DNA from: Mitsuaria sp. WAJ17
GTDB taxonomy: Bacteria > Pseudomonadota > Gammaproteobacteria > Burkholderiales > Burkholderiaceae_C
Direction of reading: 5' to 3'
NCBI RefSeq assembly: GCF_014174515.1
Contig: NZ_JACJUG010000012.1
Span: forward strand, 97,192 to 161,191
DNA length: 64,000 bases
Shown one piece after another: positions 11,382 to 18,286 of this stretch. Under the pieces are notes generated by a model. That model was not told the DNA's origin, ran no database searches, and worked only from the letters and a program-made list of their open reading frames with translations. Position 1 is the stretch's first letter, and each line of letters begins with the position of its first letter. The position numbers and the translations under genes were made by a program.

Positions 11382-11421
11382 CTTGTACGCATTTGGGCGC
11401 GAGGCTGGCAGCCCGCACAAG
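11382..11421. promoter_or_regulatory. Split inverted repeat CTTGTACG-N24-CGCACAAG
   Basis: The arms are 11382-11389 and 11414-11421 (7 of 8 bases complementary). The 12-mer CTTGTACGCATT at 11382-11393 is identical to that at 39064-39075. An outer repeat, CCTCGCGC (11371-11378) and GCGCGAGG (11397-11404), overlaps it. It lies 170 bases upstream of the HEETH protein gene, and the sigma-54 promoter of the divergent nasT begins 8 bases beyond its right arm. Confidence 0.5.
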
Positions 11422-11428
11422 AGTGGCC

Positions 11429-11444
11429 CGGCACGCTTCTTGCG
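11429..11444 (+). promoter_or_regulatory. Sigma-54 promoter of nasT
   Basis: The sequence GGCACG-CTTC-TTGC (11430-11443) matches the -24/-12 consensus TGGCACG-N4-TTGC, with GG and GC 12 bases apart. Transcription would begin near 11455, which excludes the in-frame ATG at 11455 as a translation start and favours 11512. Confidence 0.7.
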
Positions 11445-11511
11445 CCATGCGGGCATGGACAGTCATGAAAGCAAAGGGCAGGGCGACGAGCTCCGCAAGC
11501 CGCAAGCCGGC

Positions 11512-12099
11512 ATGCGGGGCGTGCGTGTTCTGCTGATCGAGGACGGCGTCGCCAGCCCGCAGCTGCTGCGCCAGGAGCTGCAGTTGCTGGGCTGCGAGGT
11601 GCTGGGCACCGTGGACAACGCCGCCCTGATCCACGACTGCGTGCAGCGCCTGCAGCCTGATGTGGTGATCGTCAACGCCGAGTCGCCCACGCGCGACACG
11701 CTGGAGAACCTCGCCGCCCTCAATGACGCCCTGCCGCGCCCCGTGGTCGTCTTCGCCGAAGACCCGGCGGACGCGCCCATGCGCCGCGCCCTGCAGGCCG
11801 GTGTCAGCGCCTACGTGGTCGCGGGCCTGCAGCCGCAGCGCCTGGCGCCGGTGCTGCAGGTAGCCATCGCCCGCTTCGAGCAAGACCTGGCCCTGCGCCA
11901 GGAGCTGGACCGCGCCCAGGCCCAGTTGGCCGCGCGCAAGACCATTGAGAGGGCCAAAGGCATCCTGATGCAGGAGGCCGGCCTGGACGAGGAAGCGGCC
12001 TACCAGCGCCTGCGCAAACTGGCCATGGACCGCAAGCTGCCCATGGCCGAGCTGGCAGCGCGCATCATCGAGGCGCAATCCCTGCTGCGCCCGACATGA
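11512..12099 (+). CDS. nasT: NasT-type ANTAR antiterminator protein
   Basis: The protein has 195 residues, the usual NasT length when started at the ATG at 11512. An earlier ATG (11455) coincides with the predicted transcription start. Residues 1-120 form a receiver-like domain in which the phosphorylated aspartate position appears as Asn (PDVVIVNAESP). NasT proteins are not known to need phosphorylation; they are held by the nitrate sensor NasS. Residues about 125-190 form the RNA-binding ANTAR domain (ARKTIERAKGILMQEAGLDE, then AYQRLRKLAM). Its likely target is the two-hairpin leader RNA just downstream, before the nitrate transporter genes. No NasS gene is visible in the window. Confidence 0.9.
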   Translation: MRGVRVLLIEDGVASPQLLRQELQLLGCEVLGTVDNAALIHDCVQRLQPDVVIVNAESPTRDTLENLAALNDALPRPVVVFAEDPADAPMRRALQAGVSAYVVAGLQPQRLAPVLQVAIARFEQDLALRQELDRAQAQLAARKTIERAKGILMQEAGLDEEAAYQRLRKLAMDRKLPMAELAARIIEAQSLLRPT

Positions 12100-12137
12100 G
12101 GCGCACGCGCACCAAGGCGAGGCGCGAAGGGCTTGTT

Positions 12138-12156
12138 GCGGTGCATCAAACCGCAG
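12138..12156. promoter_or_regulatory. Inverted repeat upstream of the nrt promoter, possible NtrC-type site
   Basis: TGCGGT (12138-12143) and ACCGCA (12151-12156) flank seven bases, 40 bases upstream of the sigma-54 promoter. It only loosely resembles the NtrC consensus (TGCAC-N5-7-GTGCA), so the assignment rests on position. Confidence 0.3.
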
Positions 12157-12196
12157 CTCTGGCCCGATGCGGGCCCGGAAGCCCATTGAAATGCCC

Positions 12197-12212
12197 TGGC
12201 ACGCTTCCTGCT
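12197..12212 (+). promoter_or_regulatory. Sigma-54 promoter of the nrt/nir/nas operon
   Basis: TGGCACG-CTTC-CTGCT (12197-12212) fits the -24/-12 consensus with correct GG-to-GC spacing. It is almost identical to the nasT promoter. Transcription would start near 12222, giving a leader of about 180 bases that holds the antitermination elements. Confidence 0.75.
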
Positions 12213-12221
12213 GAATGAATT

Positions 12222-12402
12222 GTGAAGGCCACAAAGGCGTGGCCCTCGACGAGAAGCCGATTGCATCGGCATCCCTTTTCCGGACAAAGGCGTCTGACCC
12301 CTGAGCCGTGCTTTCGCGCACGCCGCCATGAGGTCGCGACGCCTTTTTTGTTTTTTAGTCGTCAGGAGCACACGCATGTCCCGCAGTCATAAGGAGGGTT
12401 TG
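12222..12402 (+). ncRNA. ANTAR-type attenuator leader of the nitrate assimilation operon
   Basis: Hairpin 1 has stem GGCCAC/GTGGCC (12227-12244) and hairpin 2 has stem CGGAC/GTCTG (12281-12296). Both carry the same six-base loop AAAGGC, with A at loop position 1 and G at position 4, the pattern ANTAR proteins recognise. The second loop and its 3' stem are also the 5' arm of a terminator: AAAGGCGTC (12286-12294) pairs with GACGCCTTT (12338-12346), followed by six T, one G and six more T. Hairpin 2 and the terminator therefore exclude each other. NasT binding should stabilise the hairpins and let polymerase read into nrtA. A third hairpin (GCCGAT/ATCGGC, about 12256-12270) lies between them. 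Confidence 0.8.
12286..12356 (+). terminator. Attenuator terminator before nrtA
   Basis: The 5' arm AAAGGCGTC (12286-12294) pairs with GACGCCTTT (12338-12346), an inner GACC/GGTC pairing supports it, and a T-rich tract runs to 12356. Its 5' arm overlaps ANTAR hairpin 2, so readthrough should depend on NasT. Confidence 0.75.
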
Positions 12403-13620
12403 ATGAGCCAGGAGAGACGCCAGATGCTGGGAGCCGCCGTCGGCGGTGTCGCCAGCCTCGGCCTGCCCCAGGCCTGGGCCGCAGGCTCGGACAAGCCGGA
12501 GAAGGAGGAGGTCCGCATCGGCTTCATCCCGTTGACCGACTGCGCCTCCATCGTGATGGCCTCGGTGATGGGCTTCGACCGCAAGTACGGCATCCGCATC
12601 GTGCCCAGCAAGGAGGCGTCCTGGGCCGCCGTGCGCGACAAGCTCGTCAACGGCGACCTCGACATGGCCCACGTGCTCTACGGCCTGGTCTACGGCCTGC
12701 ATCTCGGGGTCTCCGGTCCGAAGAAGGACATGGCCGTGCTGATGACCCTCAACCGCAACGGCCAGGCCATCACCCTCTCAAAGAAGCTGGCCGACAAGGG
12801 CGCGGTGGACGGCGCCTCACTGGCCAAGCTGATGGCGACGGAGAAGCGCGAGTACAGCTTCGCCCACACCTTCCCCACGGGCACGCACGCCATGTGGCTC
12901 TACTACTGGCTGGCCACGCACGGCGTGCACCCCTGGGGCGGCGCCAAGGTCATCACCGTGCCGCCGCCGCAGATGGTGGCCAACATGCGCGTGGGCAATA
13001 TGGACGGCTACTGCGTGGGCGAGCCCTGGAACCACCGGGCCATCATGGACGGCATTGGCATCACCGCGGCCACCAGCCAGGAGATCTGGCCCGACCACCC
13101 CGAGAAGGTGCTGGGTGCCAGCGGCGACTTCGTCAAGAAGTACCCCAATACCGCCCGCGCCGTGATCATGGCCGTGCTGGAGGCCAGCCGCTGGATCGAT
13201 GCCGGCCTGCAGAACAAGCTCAAGATGGCCGACACCATCGCCGACAAGAGCTACGTCAACACCAGCGTCGATGCCATCAACCAGCGCATCCTGGGCCGCT
13301 ACCAGAACGGCCTGGGCAAGACCTGGGACGACCCCCGGCACATGAAGTTCTTCGACGACGGCGCGGTGAACTTCCCCTACCTCTCAGACGGCATGTGGTT
13401 TCTCACCCAGCACAAGCGCTGGGGCCTGATCAAGGAGCACCCGGACTATCTGGCCGTGGCGAAACAGATCAACCAGGTCGATCTCTACCGCGAGGCCGCC
13501 GCGCAGCTGAAGGTCAGCGTGCCCAAGGATGCCCTGCGCAGCAGCAAGCTGATCGACGGCACGGTCTGGGACGGCAAGGAGCCCGCGCGCTACGCCGAAG
13601 GCTTCAAGCTCAAGGCATGA
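12403..13620 (+). CDS. nrtA: Nitrate ABC transporter, periplasmic nitrate-binding protein (NrtA/NasF type)
   Basis: The protein has 405 residues. The ATG at 12403 is chosen because a full AAGGAGG (12391-12397) precedes it; an ATG at 12376 lacks one. The N-terminus has a twin-arginine-like signal (SQERRQMLGAAVGG, then ASLGLPQAWA). The mature part is CmpA/NrtA-like: EVRIGFIPLTDCASIVMA, then GDLDMAHVLYGLVYG and FAHTFPTGTHAMWLYYWLA. It should bind nitrate or nitrite outside the membrane and deliver it to NrtB. NasS sensors are related, but the export signal argues that this copy is the transporter component. Confidence 0.92.
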   Translation: MSQERRQMLGAAVGGVASLGLPQAWAAGSDKPEKEEVRIGFIPLTDCASIVMASVMGFDRKYGIRIVPSKEASWAAVRDKLVNGDLDMAHVLYGLVYGLHLGVSGPKKDMAVLMTLNRNGQAITLSKKLADKGAVDGASLAKLMATEKREYSFAHTFPTGTHAMWLYYWLATHGVHPWGGAKVITVPPPQMVANMRVGNMDGYCVGEPWNHRAIMDGIGITAATSQEIWPDHPEKVLGASGDFVKKYPNTARAVIMAVLEASRWIDAGLQNKLKMADTIADKSYVNTSVDAINQRILGRYQNGLGKTWDDPRHMKFFDDGAVNFPYLSDGMWFLTQHKRWGLIKEHPDYLAVAKQINQVDLYREAAAQLKVSVPKDALRSSKLIDGTVWDGKEPARYAEGFKLKA

Positions 13621-13660
13621 GCCACCCCCCTGCGCATCGATCGCTTTCCAAGGAGTACCC

Positions 13661-14542
13661 ATGGTGTCTGCCGTCTTCCATTCTCCGGGCGAGGCCACTG
13701 CGTCTGCCGTGCCCGCTGCAACGCCTCCAAAACCGCTGCCGGATCGCCCCAAGGCCCCGCGCCAGCCCGTGGACTTTTCTGCCCTGCTGGCCCGGGTGTT
13801 ACCACCCGTGCTGGGCCTGGCCCTGCTGATCGGACTGTGGGCCCTGCTGACCTTCAAGGGCGGTCCCATTCCCACGCCGGCCGCGACCTGGGACTCGGCC
13901 GTGCAGCTTTTCAGCGACCCCTTCTATCGCAAGGGCCCAAACGACGTGGGCATCGGCTGGAACGTGCTGAACTCGCTGCAGCGCGTGGCCCTGGGCTTCG
14001 GCCTGGCGGCGGCGGTGGGCATCCCGCTGGGCTTCTTGATTGGCCGCTTCGAGTTCGCGAGCCGCATGGTCTCGCCGCTGATCAGCCTGCTCAAGCCCGT
14101 CTCGCCCCTGGCCTGGCTGCCCATCGGCCTGCTGGTCTTCAAGAGCGCCGACCCGGCCGCCATCTGGACCATCTTCATCTGCTCCATCTGGCCCATGGTG
14201 GTCAACACGGCGGTGGGCGTGCAGCGCGTGCCGCAGGACTACCTCAACGTGGCCCGCGTGCTGAACCTCTCGGAGTGGAAGCTGCTGACGCGCATCCTCT
14301 TCCCCTCCGTCCTTCCCTACATGCTGACCGGCGTGCGACTCTCGGTGGGAACGGCCTGGCTGGTGATCGTGGCGGCCGAGATGCTGACCGGCGGCGTGGG
14401 CATCGGCTTCTGGGTCTGGGACGAGTGGAACAACCTGAACGTGCAGCACATCATCGTGGCCATCTTCGTGATCGGCATCGTGGGACTGCTGCTGGAGTCG
14501 GCCCTGGTGGCCCTGGCCCGCCGCTTCACTTTCGAGGAATGA
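13661..14542 (+). CDS. nrtB: Nitrate ABC transporter permease
   Basis: The protein has 293 residues; the ATG at 13661 follows AAGGAG. It is a BPD-type inner-membrane permease with about six hydrophobic segments. An unusual Ala/Pro-rich cytoplasmic N-terminus of about 40 residues precedes the first one. The cytoplasmic EAA loop is seen around YLNVARVLNLSEWKLLTRIL, which contacts the ATPase. It closes with GFWVWDEWNNLN, typical of NrtB/CmpB. It lies between the binding protein and the ATPase genes, with gaps of 40 and 10 bases. Confidence 0.93.
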   Translation: MVSAVFHSPGEATASAVPAATPPKPLPDRPKAPRQPVDFSALLARVLPPVLGLALLIGLWALLTFKGGPIPTPAATWDSAVQLFSDPFYRKGPNDVGIGWNVLNSLQRVALGFGLAAAVGIPLGFLIGRFEFASRMVSPLISLLKPVSPLAWLPIGLLVFKSADPAAIWTIFICSIWPMVVNTAVGVQRVPQDYLNVARVLNLSEWKLLTRILFPSVLPYMLTGVRLSVGTAWLVIVAAEMLTGGVGIGFWVWDEWNNLNVQHIIVAIFVIGIVGLLLESALVALARRFTFEE

Positions 14543-14552
14543 GGAGCCTGTC

Positions 14553-15383
14553 ATGAGCAGCAACACCCCCTTCATCCAGATCCAGGGCGTGGACATGGTC
14601 TACAAGACCCGCAAGGGGCCGTTCAAGGCTCTGGAAGGCATCAACCTGGACATCCGCCGCGGCGAGTTCATCAGCCTGATCGGCCACTCGGGCTGCGGCA
14701 AGAGCACGCTGCTGAACCTGGTGGCCGGCTTGCTCAGGCCCAGCCAGGGTGCGCTTTTGTGCGATCAGCGCGAGATCGCCGGCCCCGGGCCCGAACGTGC
14801 CGTGGTCTTCCAGAACCACTCCCTGCTGCCCTGGCTGAGCTGCCTGGACAACGTGCTGCTGGCCGTGGAGACCGTCTTCGCCGCCAAGGAGGCGCGCCCC
14901 CGCCTGGTGGCCCGCGCCCAGGCCGCGCTGGAACTGGTGGGCATGGCCCATGCCGCCTACAAGCGCCCGCACGAGATTTCTGGCGGCATGAAGCAGCGCG
15001 TGGGCATCGCCCGCGCCCTGGCCATGGAGCCCAAGGTGCTGCTGATGGACGAACCCTTTGGTGCACTCGACGCGCTGACCCGCGCCCATCTGCAGGACGA
15101 GCTGCTGAAGATCGTGGCCACCACCCGCAGCACCGTGCTGATGGTGACCCACGACGTGGACGAGGCCGTGCTGCTCTCGGACCGCATCGTGATGATGAGA
15201 CCGCCCACGCCCGAGGGCCGTGCCGCCACGCTGGCCCAGATCCAGACCGTGCCCCTGCCGCGCCCGCGCAAGCGGGTGCAACTGGCTGAGGATCCGGTCT
15301 ACCTGCAATGCCGCAAGGCGGTGATCGACTTTCTTTACGCCGGCCACGCTCAGTCCGAGGCTGACGCCGCCCTCGAGGCCTGA
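14553..15383 (+). CDS. nrtD: Nitrate ABC transporter ATP-binding protein (NrtD type)
   Basis: The protein has 276 residues. It shows Walker A GHSGCGKST, the Q-loop in VVFQNHSLLPWL, the signature SGGMKQRVGIARAL, Walker B LLMDEPFGALDALTR and the switch histidine in VTHDVDEAV. It lacks the C-terminal substrate-binding-like domain of cyanobacterial NrtC, so NrtD (single ATPase, probably homodimer) fits better. The AAA-associated C-terminal domain whose remnant lies at 3874-4140 is also absent. Confidence 0.92.
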   Translation: MSSNTPFIQIQGVDMVYKTRKGPFKALEGINLDIRRGEFISLIGHSGCGKSTLLNLVAGLLRPSQGALLCDQREIAGPGPERAVVFQNHSLLPWLSCLDNVLLAVETVFAAKEARPRLVARAQAALELVGMAHAAYKRPHEISGGMKQRVGIARALAMEPKVLLMDEPFGALDALTRAHLQDELLKIVATTRSTVLMVTHDVDEAVLLSDRIVMMRPPTPEGRAATLAQIQTVPLPRPRKRVQLAEDPVYLQCRKAVIDFLYAGHAQSEADAALEA

Positions 15384-15450
15384 CACCCCTGTTTCCGACC
15401 TGCATGCCTGCCTTCGCCGCGGGCAGGGTCAGGTTTTGCCTGGAGCACGC

Positions 15451-17877
15451 ATGAACAAGATGAAGCTGGTGATGGTGGGCAACGGCATGGCCGGCGTCCG
15501 CACCCTGGAAGAGCTGCTGAAGATCGCGCCCGATCTGTACGAGATCACCGTCTTTGGCGCCGAGCCGCACCCCAACTACAACCGCATCCTGCTCTCGCCC
15601 GTGCTGGCGGGCGAGCAGACCCTGGACGAGATCGTCCTCAACCCCCTGAGCTGGTACGAGGAGCACGGCATCACCCTGCACCTGGGCAAAACGGTGACCG
15701 AGATCGACCGCCGCCGCCGCGTGGTGCGCGCTGCCGATGGCACCGAGGCCGCCTATGACCGCCTGCTCATCGCCACGGGTTCCACGCCCTTCATCCTGCC
15801 GGTGCCAGGCAAGGAACTCGACGGCGTGATCGCCTACCGCGACATCGCGGACACCCAGGCCATGATCGAGGCCGCTACCCGCTACCGCCAAGCCGTGGTC
15901 ATCGGCGGCGGCCTGCTGGGGCTGGAGGCGGCGAACGGCCTGATGCTGCGCGGCATGGACGTCACCGTGGTCCATCTAGGCGACTGGCTGCTGGAGCGCC
16001 AGCTGGACGAGCAGGCGGGCAGCCTGCTGCGCGAATCGCTGATCCAGCGCGGCCTCAAGTTCCGCCTGGGCACGCAGACCGAGGCCCTGATCGGCGATGA
16101 GAACGGCCGCGTCAGCCAGGTGCGCTTCAAGGACGGCACCGCCATCCCGGCGCAGCTGGTGGTGATGGCCGCCGGCATTCGCCCCAACACGGCACTGGCC
16201 GAGTCCGCAGGCCTGCTGTGCCAGCGCGGCGTCGTGGTCAGCGACACCCTGCAGACCGTCACGGACCCGCGCATCTACGCCGTCGGCGAGTGCGCGGCGC
16301 ACCGCGGCGTCGCCTACGGGCTCGTCGCGCCGCTGTTCGAGCAGGGCAAAGTCTGCGCCACGCACCTGGCGCAGTTCGGCATCGGCCGCTACTCCGGGTC
16401 ACAGACCAGCACCAAGCTCAAGGTCACCGGCATTGACCTCTTCTCGGCCGGCGACTTCATGGGCGGCGAGGGCAGCGAGGAGATCCTGATGAGCGACCCG
16501 CACGCCGGGGTCTACAAGAAGCTCGTCATCAAGGACGACAAGCTGGTCGGCGCCTGCCTCTACGGGGACACCGTCGATGGCAGCTGGTATTTCAAGCTGC
16601 TGCGCGAGGGCCGCAGCATCGCCGACATCCGCGAGCGCCTGATGTTCGGCGAGTCCAATATCGGCGACGTCGGCCACGAGGGTCACAGCAAGGCCGCCGC
16701 CATGGCCGACAGCGACGAGGTCTGCGGATGCAACGGCGTCAGCAAGGGTGCCATCTGCAAGGCGATCAAGGAGAAGGGCCTCTTCACGCTGGAGGAGGTG
16801 CGCAAGCACACCAAGGCCAGCGCCTCCTGCGGTTCCTGCACGGGCCTGGTCGAGCAGCTCATCATGTTCACGGCCGGTGGCGACTACTCGGCCACGCCGC
16901 GCAAGAAGGCGATGTGCGGGTGCACCACCTTCAGCCATCAGGAGGTTCGCGAGGCCATCCGCGACCGCCACCTGACGAGCCGCGAGGCCGTCATGCAGAC
17001 CCTGGAATGGACCAGCGCTGACGGATGCCCGAGCTGTCGCCCGGCGCTGAACTACTACCTGATCAGCACCTGGCCCCATGAAGCCGCGGACGATCCGCAG
17101 TCGCGCCTGATCAACGAGCGCAGCCACGCCAACATCCAGAAGGACGGCAGCTACAGCGTGATCCCGCGCATGTGGGGCGGAGAGACCACGGCCGCCGACC
17201 TGCGCCGCATCGCCGACGTGGTCGACAAGTACGCCATCCCCACCGTCAAGGTCACCGGCGGCCAGCGCATCGATCTGCTGGGCGTGAAGAAGGAGGACCT
17301 GCCCGCCGTCTGGCAGGACCTGGGCATGCCCTGCGGCCACGCCTACGCCAAGGCCCTGCGTACGGTGAAGACCTGCGTGGGCAGCGAGTGGTGCCGCTTC
17401 GGCACCCAGGACTCCACGCAGATGGGCAAGGACCTGGAGCGCGCGCTGTGGCGCATGTACGCACCGCACAAGGTCAAGATCGCCGTCAGCGGCTGCCCGC
17501 GCAACTGCGCCGAGGCCGGCATCAAGGACGTCGGCGTGATCGGCGTGGACTCCGGCTGGGAGATCTACATCGCCGGCAATGGCGGCATCAAGACCGAGGT
17601 GGCCGAGTTCCTGTGCAAGCTGCGCACCGCCGAGGAGGTGCTGGAGTACAGCGGTGCCTTTCTGCAGCTCTACCGTCTGGAGGGCTGGTACCTGGAGCGC
17701 ACGGTGCATTACGTGGCCCGCGTCGGCATGGACCACATCCGCCGTCGCATCCTGGAGGACGCTCCGGGGCGCCAGGCCCTGTGGGCCGAGCTGCAGGCCG
17801 CGCTGGCGAACGAACCCGATCCCTGGTTCGAGCACGGCAAGGCGCGCGTGGACCTGCGCCAGTTCGAGACTCTGTGA
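15451..17877 (+). CDS. nirB: Assimilatory NAD(P)H-nitrite reductase, large subunit
   Basis: The protein has 808 residues; the ATG at 15451 follows TGGAG. It reduces nitrite to ammonium with six electrons from NAD(P)H. The N-terminal half is a flavoprotein pyridine-nucleotide reductase (VGNGMAGVRTLEE, then VVIGGGLLGLEAANGL). A BFD-like [2Fe-2S] region follows (CGCNGVSKGAICKAI near 424, CGSCTGLVEQL near 460). The C-terminal nitrite/sulfite reductase domain carries the [4Fe-4S]-sirohaem cysteines in CVGSEWC (about 641) and SGCPRNCAEAG (about 680). nirD, nasA and cobA follow immediately; cobA makes the sirohaem precursor. A one-mismatch copy of the dispersed 14-mer (15426-15439) lies just before the start. 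Confidence 0.95.
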   Translation: MNKMKLVMVGNGMAGVRTLEELLKIAPDLYEITVFGAEPHPNYNRILLSPVLAGEQTLDEIVLNPLSWYEEHGITLHLGKTVTEIDRRRRVVRAADGTEAAYDRLLIATGSTPFILPVPGKELDGVIAYRDIADTQAMIEAATRYRQAVVIGGGLLGLEAANGLMLRGMDVTVVHLGDWLLERQLDEQAGSLLRESLIQRGLKFRLGTQTEALIGDENGRVSQVRFKDGTAIPAQLVVMAAGIRPNTALAESAGLLCQRGVVVSDTLQTVTDPRIYAVGECAAHRGVAYGLVAPLFEQGKVCATHLAQFGIGRYSGSQTSTKLKVTGIDLFSAGDFMGGEGSEEILMSDPHAGVYKKLVIKDDKLVGACLYGDTVDGSWYFKLLREGRSIADIRERLMFGESNIGDVGHEGHSKAAAMADSDEVCGCNGVSKGAICKAIKEKGLFTLEEVRKHTKASASCGSCTGLVEQLIMFTAGGDYSATPRKKAMCGCTTFSHQEVREAIRDRHLTSREAVMQTLEWTSADGCPSCRPALNYYLISTWPHEAADDPQSRLINERSHANIQKDGSYSVIPRMWGGETTAADLRRIADVVDKYAIPTVKVTGGQRIDLLGVKKEDLPAVWQDLGMPCGHAYAKALRTVKTCVGSEWCRFGTQDSTQMGKDLERALWRMYAPHKVKIAVSGCPRNCAEAGIKDVGVIGVDSGWEIYIAGNGGIKTEVAEFLCKLRTAEEVLEYSGAFLQLYRLEGWYLERTVHYVARVGMDHIRRRILEDAPGRQALWAELQAALANEPDPWFEHGKARVDLRQFETL

Positions 17878-17886
17878 GGAAACCCC

Positions 17887-18282
17887 ATGCATACGATCCC
17901 GAATGACGGCTGGGTCGCCGTCTGCCGCCTGGACGATATCCCGCCCCTGGGCTCGCGCCGCATCCAGCGCCCCGCGCTGCCGAACGCCGCGCCCGTGGCC
18001 CTGTTCCGTACCTCGGACGACGAGGTCCACGCGCTGCTGGACCGTTGCCCGCACCAGGGCGGCCCGCTGAGCCAGGGCCTGGTCTTCGGCAAGGCTGTGG
18101 CCTGCCCCCTGCACAACTGGACCATCGAGCTGCGCACCGGCTGCGCCCGGGAGCCGGACGAGGGCCGCACGCCGCGCTTCGAGGTGAGGCTGGTCGAGGG
18201 TCAGGTCTTGCTGCTGGCCAGCGAGCTGGCCAGCCTGGGCGCCGAGGCCGTCGCGCCCAGTGCCTGCGGCCGCCGCTGCTGA
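17887..18282 (+). CDS. nirD: Nitrite reductase small subunit (Rieske-like)
   Basis: The protein has 131 residues and starts 9 bases after nirB. It is a Rieske-fold protein; CPHQGGPLS and ACPLHNWTIEL hold the C-x-H and C-x2-H ligand pairs of a [2Fe-2S] cluster. NirD partners NirB. The 14-mer GGGTCAGGTCTTGC lies inside the gene and encodes EGQVLL. Confidence 0.92.
   Translation: MHTIPNDGWVAVCRLDDIPPLGSRRIQRPALPNAAPVALFRTSDDEVHALLDRCPHQGGPLSQGLVFGKAVACPLHNWTIELRTGCAREPDEGRTPRFEVRLVEGQVLLLASELASLGAEAVAPSACGRRC
18198..18211 (+). repeat. Dispersed 14-mer GGGTCAGGTCTTGC, copy 2
   Basis: Exact copy inside nirD, read in the frame that gives Gly-Gln-Val-Leu. Confidence 0.7.
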
Positions 18283-18286
18283 TGCC

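Noticed and set aside
11455..11511. Upstream ATG at 11455 as the nasT start
   Set aside because: It coincides with the predicted sigma-54 transcription start, and the extra 19 residues do not fit the family length.
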